Program-made: the position numbers and the translations under genes
Notes under the pieces: generated by a model
The model's input: only the letters and a program-made list of their open reading frames with translations
Database searches by the model: none
Told to the model about the DNA's origin: nothing
Shown: positions 5,858-8,482 of the stretch, piece after piece
How positions within the stretch are numbered: the stretch's first letter is position 1
Layout: every line of letters begins with the position of its first letter
Assembly: GCA_964403175.1 (NCBI GenBank)
Contig: CAYOFH010000144.1
Span: 1 to 8,482, forward strand
From: Marinilabilia sp964403175
GTDB taxonomy: Bacteria > Bacteroidota > Bacteroidia > Bacteroidales > Marinilabiliaceae
Direction: 5' to 3'
DNA: 8,482 bases

Positions 5858-6325
5858 CTATCGATCAACTGACATCTGCATTTCCTCAAAAGGAGGGAAA
5901 CCGGAAAGGGCTTCAAAATCACCTGTTTCCACATTAGTTTTTATGCAATAATGATTTATTCCGTTGGTAAGTACCAAAAAAGGAACTCTCAATGTAATAT
6001 TGTAACGTGCTGCCTGCCCCAGTGTTTTCGAATCGACAGCAACTGATGGTGCCTTACATTCAACGATGAGCACAGGCGATCCCTGCCGGTTATAAAGAAG
6101 GATATCACATCGCTGGCATAATCCGTTCACCTTTAACATCTTTTCCACCCCGGTCAGCACAGCCGGATACCTAAGTTTCTCAGTCATAAAACGCAGAAAA
6201 TTTTGCCGCACCCACTCCTCGGGAGTCAATACAACATACTTCCCCCTTATTTCATCGAAAATAAACTTTTTATTCTTTTCCTTCTTGTATTTAAAGCTAA
6301 ATACCGGCAAATTGAGTTTTTCCAT
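5858..6325 (-). CDS. Stand-alone HsdR N-terminal-domain (PD-(D/E)xK nuclease-like) protein
   Basis: This 155-residue protein consists only of a type I restriction enzyme HsdR N-terminal-type domain (HSDR_N_2-like). The nuclease core is visible: D74 in RCDILLYN, then E89-C90-K91 in VLIVECKAPS, together a complete PD-(D/E)xK metal site. The later helix has the QAARYN motif (104-109) seen in HsdR and RecB-like nucleases. The N-terminus (LNLPVF, then LTPEEWVRQNFLRF, residues 33-46) is characteristic of the family. No helicase, methylase or specificity gene is nearby, so this is not a functional type I restriction system. I recall short homologues being widespread in Bacteroidota, sometimes near holA, which suggests a housekeeping DNA-processing role, but the function is unknown. 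It is the only confident minus-strand gene, diverging from amn across 75 bp, with a -7 box almost touching its ATG. Confidence 0.9.
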   Translation of the reverse strand: MEKLNLPVFSFKYKKEKNKKFIFDEIRGKYVVLTPEEWVRQNFLRFMTEKLRYPAVLTGVEKMLKVNGLCQRCDILLYNRQGSPVLIVECKAPSVAVDSKTLGQAARYNITLRVPFLVLTNGINHYCIKTNVETGDFEALSGFPPFEEMQMSVDR

Positions 6326-6329
6326 ATTG

Positions 6330-6337
6330 CAAAATTA
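6330..6337 (-). promoter_or_regulatory. -7 promoter box for the HsdR_N gene, giving a near-leaderless mRNA
   Basis: On the minus strand TAATTTTG matches the TAnnTTTG consensus and ends only 4 nt before the ATG. Transcription starting the usual few bases downstream would begin at or right next to the start codon. The next in-frame ATG (residue 47) would delete the conserved N-terminal motif, so the annotated start should be right. A weak TTTCG lies about 20 bp further upstream. Confidence 0.5.
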
Positions 6338-6370
6338 AAACTTTTGATCTGCTCTGTGCGAAAAATGAAT

Positions 6371-6378
6371 TATATTCG
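6371..6378 (+). promoter_or_regulatory. Weak candidate -7 box for amn
   Basis: TATATTCG differs from TAnnTTTG at one position and lies 22 nt before the amn ATG, the same distance as the boxes before recR and holA. The nearest upstream TTTTG (6342-6346) is 24 bp away, longer than usual. The 75-bp gap would then carry divergent promoters for amn and the HsdR_N gene. Confidence 0.3.
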
Positions 6379-6400
6379 TTAAACCGAAAAGAAGAAGCGA

Positions 6401-7177
6401 ATGAAGACCAAAAAAGAAATTGTTGAAAACTGGCTCCCCAGATATGCGGGGCGTCCTCTCAAAGATTTTACCAAACACATCTTACTAACCAACTTTAACC
6501 ATTACGTCGAGCTTTTTTCGAAATGGCATAATGTACCGATTGTGGGCGAGAATCATAATATGCCCAACTGCAGTGCTGATGGAATTACTATAATAAACTT
6601 TGGCATGGGAAGTCCCAATGCTGCCACCATAATGGATTTATTAAGTGCTATTAATCCTGATGCTGTTCTGTTTCTTGGAAAATGCGGCGGCCTCAAGAAA
6701 AAAAACACTCTGGGAGATCTCATTCTTCCCATTGCTGCCATTCGGAGTGATGGTACCTCCAACGACTATCTGCCTCCGGAAATACCCGCCCTTCCCGCCT
6801 TTAGTCTTCAGCGGGCAGTTTCCACCACTATTCGTGACTATGGGAGGGACTATTATACAGGAACGGTACTTACCACCAACAAGCGGGTTTGGGAATATGA
6901 CCTACGCTTTAAGAAATATCTGGCCAAAACCAGGGCTATGGCAATTGACATGGAATCGGCAACCATTTTCACTGTTGGATTTGCCAACTCTATTCCTACC
7001 GGAGCCCTGCTGTTAGTCTCCGACCAGCCCATGATTTCCACAGGTATTAAGACCGAAATGAGCGATCAAAAAGTAACTAAAGAATTTGTGAATGAACACA
7101 TTCAGATAGGAATCGACTCGCTCAAAGAGATCATTAACAATGGAAAGTCCGTGAAGCACCTGAAATTTGACACCTAA
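6401..7177 (+). CDS. amn: AMP nucleosidase (short form)
   Basis: This enzyme hydrolyses AMP to adenine and ribose 5-phosphate in purine salvage in the cytoplasm. The 258-residue protein is a single phosphorylase-type (PNP_UDP_1) domain and closely matches the Bacteroidota AMP nucleosidase family as I know it. Landmarks are NFGMGSPNAATIMDLLSAIN (66-85, substrate phosphate region), FLGKCGGLKKKNTLGDLILP (91-110), GTSNDYLPPE (118-127), AIDMESAT (181-188, ribose-binding Met-Glu) and VSDQPM (206-211, with D208 as the expected catalytic acid). The conserved end GKSVKHLKFD is intact. It lacks the long N-terminal domain of the roughly 480-residue E. coli Amn, which is normal for this lineage. The ATG fits the conserved opening EIVENWLPRY. 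It is transcribed divergently from the HsdR_N gene and followed by holA after 133 bp. Confidence 0.95.
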   Translation: MKTKKEIVENWLPRYAGRPLKDFTKHILLTNFNHYVELFSKWHNVPIVGENHNMPNCSADGITIINFGMGSPNAATIMDLLSAINPDAVLFLGKCGGLKKKNTLGDLILPIAAIRSDGTSNDYLPPEIPALPAFSLQRAVSTTIRDYGRDYYTGTVLTTNKRVWEYDLRFKKYLAKTRAMAIDMESATIFTVGFANSIPTGALLLVSDQPMISTGIKTEMSDQKVTKEFVNEHIQIGIDSLKEIINNGKSVKHLKFDT

Positions 7178-7282
7178 GCTGATTAAGGAACCAAAAGAAA
7201 ACTGCTTAAATTGTCTATAAGGTAGCCTACCTGTTACTAAAACATCTCAGGAAAAGCCTGTAAAAAAATCCCGCTAAAGTTT

Positions 7283-7290
7283 TAACTTTG
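7283..7290 (+). promoter_or_regulatory. Bacteroidota-type -7 promoter box for holA
   Basis: TAACTTTG fits the TAnnTTTG consensus and ends 20 nt before the holA ATG, exactly as before recR. The bases after it, CCGACATAAA, resemble the CAACAATAAA after the recR box. No clear TTTG -33 element is present. holA therefore probably has its own promoter even though amn precedes it on the same strand. Confidence 0.55.
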
Positions 7291-7310
7291 CCGACATAAA
7301 GAATCAATTT

Positions 7311-8309
7311 ATGACATTCGAGCAAATAGTAACTCAACTTAAACAGGGATCTTTCGCCCAGGTATATTTCCTGATGGGCGATGAGCCATGGTATGCCGAT
7401 TATATTACCGATTACATTGCAAAAAACGCCCTTACCGAAGAAGAAAAAGCGTTTAATCAATCAGTTTTTTATGGATCTGATGTCACAGCAATTGATGTGG
7501 TGCATGCTGCAAGACGGTATCCTATGATGGCTCCGAGACAGGTCATTATCGTGAAGGAAGCTCAAAACATTAAAGATATTAAGCCGCTCGAATCGTATCT
7601 GAATGCCCCGGCCCCTACCACCATACTGGTAATCAACTACCGCGACAAGTTCGACAAGCGTACCAAAGTATGGAAAGCACTTGACAGAAAAGAGTTTGTT
7701 ACCCTTGAAACCAAAAAACTTTACGACAATCAGGTAGGCCCCTGGATCGGAAAATATCTCAAAACCCTGGGGCTGAATATTGATCCCAAGGCCAACATGA
7801 TGCTGGTGGATCATCTGGGGACCAAACTCACCAATGTGGTTAAAGCCCTCGACAAGCTAAAAGTGGCTGTCGGACCTTCCGTAAAAACCATTACGGCACA
7901 GCATATCGAAGACTATATTGGCATCAGCAAAGATTTCAATACCTTTGAATTGCAAAATGCCATTGTCAGAGGCGATGTTTACAAGGCCAATCAGATAGCC
8001 CGGATATTTGCCCAAAATCCCAAGGAATACCCCATTCAGCTGACTATTGGTGTATTGTTCGCTTTTTTCAGTAAACTGATGTTATATATTGCCAGCAAAG
8101 ATAAAAGCCAGCAAAACCTGAACACACTGGGCATCAGGCCTTTTCTGCTTAAAGAATACCAGGCAGCAGCACGCAGGTTTGGCTGGAACAAAAGCCGGCA
8201 GGTAGTTTCCATTTTGCGTGAATATGACATGAAGTCGAAGGGCTTTAACAATAACTCTGCCACTCCCGGCGATTTATTACAGGAAATGATTTTTAAAATG
8301 ATGCATTAA
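7311..8309 (+). CDS. holA: DNA polymerase III subunit delta
   Basis: Delta is the clamp-loader subunit that opens the beta sliding clamp during replication. The 332-residue length fits the HolA family (about 340). The N-terminal AAA+-like domain opens with VYFLMGDEPWYADYI (18-32), continues with the PMMAPRQVIIVKEAQNIK strand region (71-88) and includes ILVINYRDKFDKRTKVWKAL (105-124), a characteristic delta segment. The middle domain holds DHLGTKLTNVVKALDKL (167-183) and the IEDYIGISKDFNTFELQNAI transition (199-218). The C-terminal helical collar domain (about 219-332) contains YPIQLTIGVLFAFFSKLMLY (240-259). As in other delta subunits there is no Walker A. The ATG is supported by the conserved start and the promoter box 20 nt upstream. 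The gene is intact and ends before a repeat related to the one behind recR. Confidence 0.95.
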   Translation: MTFEQIVTQLKQGSFAQVYFLMGDEPWYADYITDYIAKNALTEEEKAFNQSVFYGSDVTAIDVVHAARRYPMMAPRQVIIVKEAQNIKDIKPLESYLNAPAPTTILVINYRDKFDKRTKVWKALDRKEFVTLETKKLYDNQVGPWIGKYLKTLGLNIDPKANMMLVDHLGTKLTNVVKALDKLKVAVGPSVKTITAQHIEDYIGISKDFNTFELQNAIVRGDVYKANQIARIFAQNPKEYPIQLTIGVLFAFFSKLMLYIASKDKSQQNLNTLGIRPFLLKEYQAAARRFGWNKSRQVVSILREYDMKSKGFNNNSATPGDLLQEMIFKMMH

Positions 8310-8318
8310 ATTTAGTTC

Positions 8319-8363
8319 TTAACTGTTAACTGTCAGCTCCTGGCTTCCAGCTCCCGGGGCTCC
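8319..8363 (-). repeat. Purine-rich repeat behind holA, inverted relative to the recR-side copy
   Basis: Read on the minus strand, this 45-bp stretch contains CTGGAAGCCAGGAGCTGAC followed by AGTTAACAGTTAA. It shares the GAAGCC-GGAG-CTG core with 993-1007 of the repeat cluster after recR (TTAGAAGCCGGAGGCTGG), in the opposite orientation. It starts 9 nt after the holA stop. The remaining DNA to the window end (8364-8482) shows no confident gene; one frame is open from 8316 to a TGA at 8469-8471 but lacks a convincing start. Confidence 0.45.
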
Positions 8364-8482
8364 ATTCGCGAACCGCTGGAAAGAATTAACGGGCGGGGTT
8401 TTGTCAAAGACATCGAACCGGTAAATCATAAAAACGGAATGGTAAAAAGGTTGACAAGAAAGAATTTCTGAAATCGAATTAT

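Noticed and set aside
5858..6325. Type I restriction-modification system
   Set aside because: Only an isolated HsdR N-terminal-type domain is present; no methylase, specificity subunit or helicase is found in the window.
7221..7263. GGTAGCCTACC and CAGG-AAAAG-CCTG as an amn terminator
   Set aside because: Both stems are very short (loop too small in the first, 4 bp in the second) and neither is followed by a T run on the plus strand.
8316..8471. Possible coding frame after holA with protein-like codons
   Set aside because: It has no upstream start codon, begins inside the repeat, and a frame of this length is expected by chance.

Overview
The window looks like chromosomal backbone from a Bacteroidota genome, most likely a Bacteroidales or Marinilabiliales-type lineage. 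Three things point there. The protein families are typical of the phylum: a short AMP nucleosidase, a BT_0820-like HAD hydrolase, a lone HsdR N-terminal-domain protein, and a secreted TPR/PD40/carboxypeptidase-regulatory-like protein. Most starts lack a convincing Shine-Dalgarno sequence. Several genes have an upstream TAnnTTTG box, the -7 element of the Bacteroidota primary sigma factor. The exact lineage is inference.

Layout, left to right. Positions 1-231 are mostly non-coding and hold the recR promoter, with perhaps the last codons of an upstream gene. recR (232-855) is followed at once by about 190 bp of degenerate purine-rich repeat. A small four-helix membrane protein (1084-1542) and a HAD-type hydrolase (1555-1989) form a two-gene unit. 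A 271-bp gap without a confident gene leads to a family 2 glycosyltransferase with an extra C-terminal domain (2261-3415). Next come an exported TPR plus five-blade PD40 protein (3531-5126) and a GNAT acetyltransferase with its own clear promoter (5196-5723). The only confident minus-strand gene, a single-domain PD-(D/E)xK nuclease-like HsdR_N protein (5858-6325), converges on the acetyltransferase across a probable bidirectional hairpin and diverges from AMP nucleosidase (amn, 6401-7177). holA, encoding DNA polymerase III delta (7311-8309), ends the coding part; a second copy of the purine-rich repeat, in the opposite orientation, follows it.

Together these are mainly housekeeping functions: replication and repair (recR, holA, perhaps the HsdR_N protein), purine salvage (amn) and envelope work (glycosyltransferase, PD40 protein). 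I find no mobile element, CRISPR array, tRNA, rRNA or complete defence locus. The most interesting items are the orphan HsdR_N protein with its nearly leaderless promoter, the PorE-like protein without an OmpA domain, the glycosyltransferase C-terminal add-on with a membrane-helix-coding stretch just past its stop codon, the inverted repeat pair behind recR and holA, and a shared promoter/start-site pattern. None is convincing as an entirely new system.
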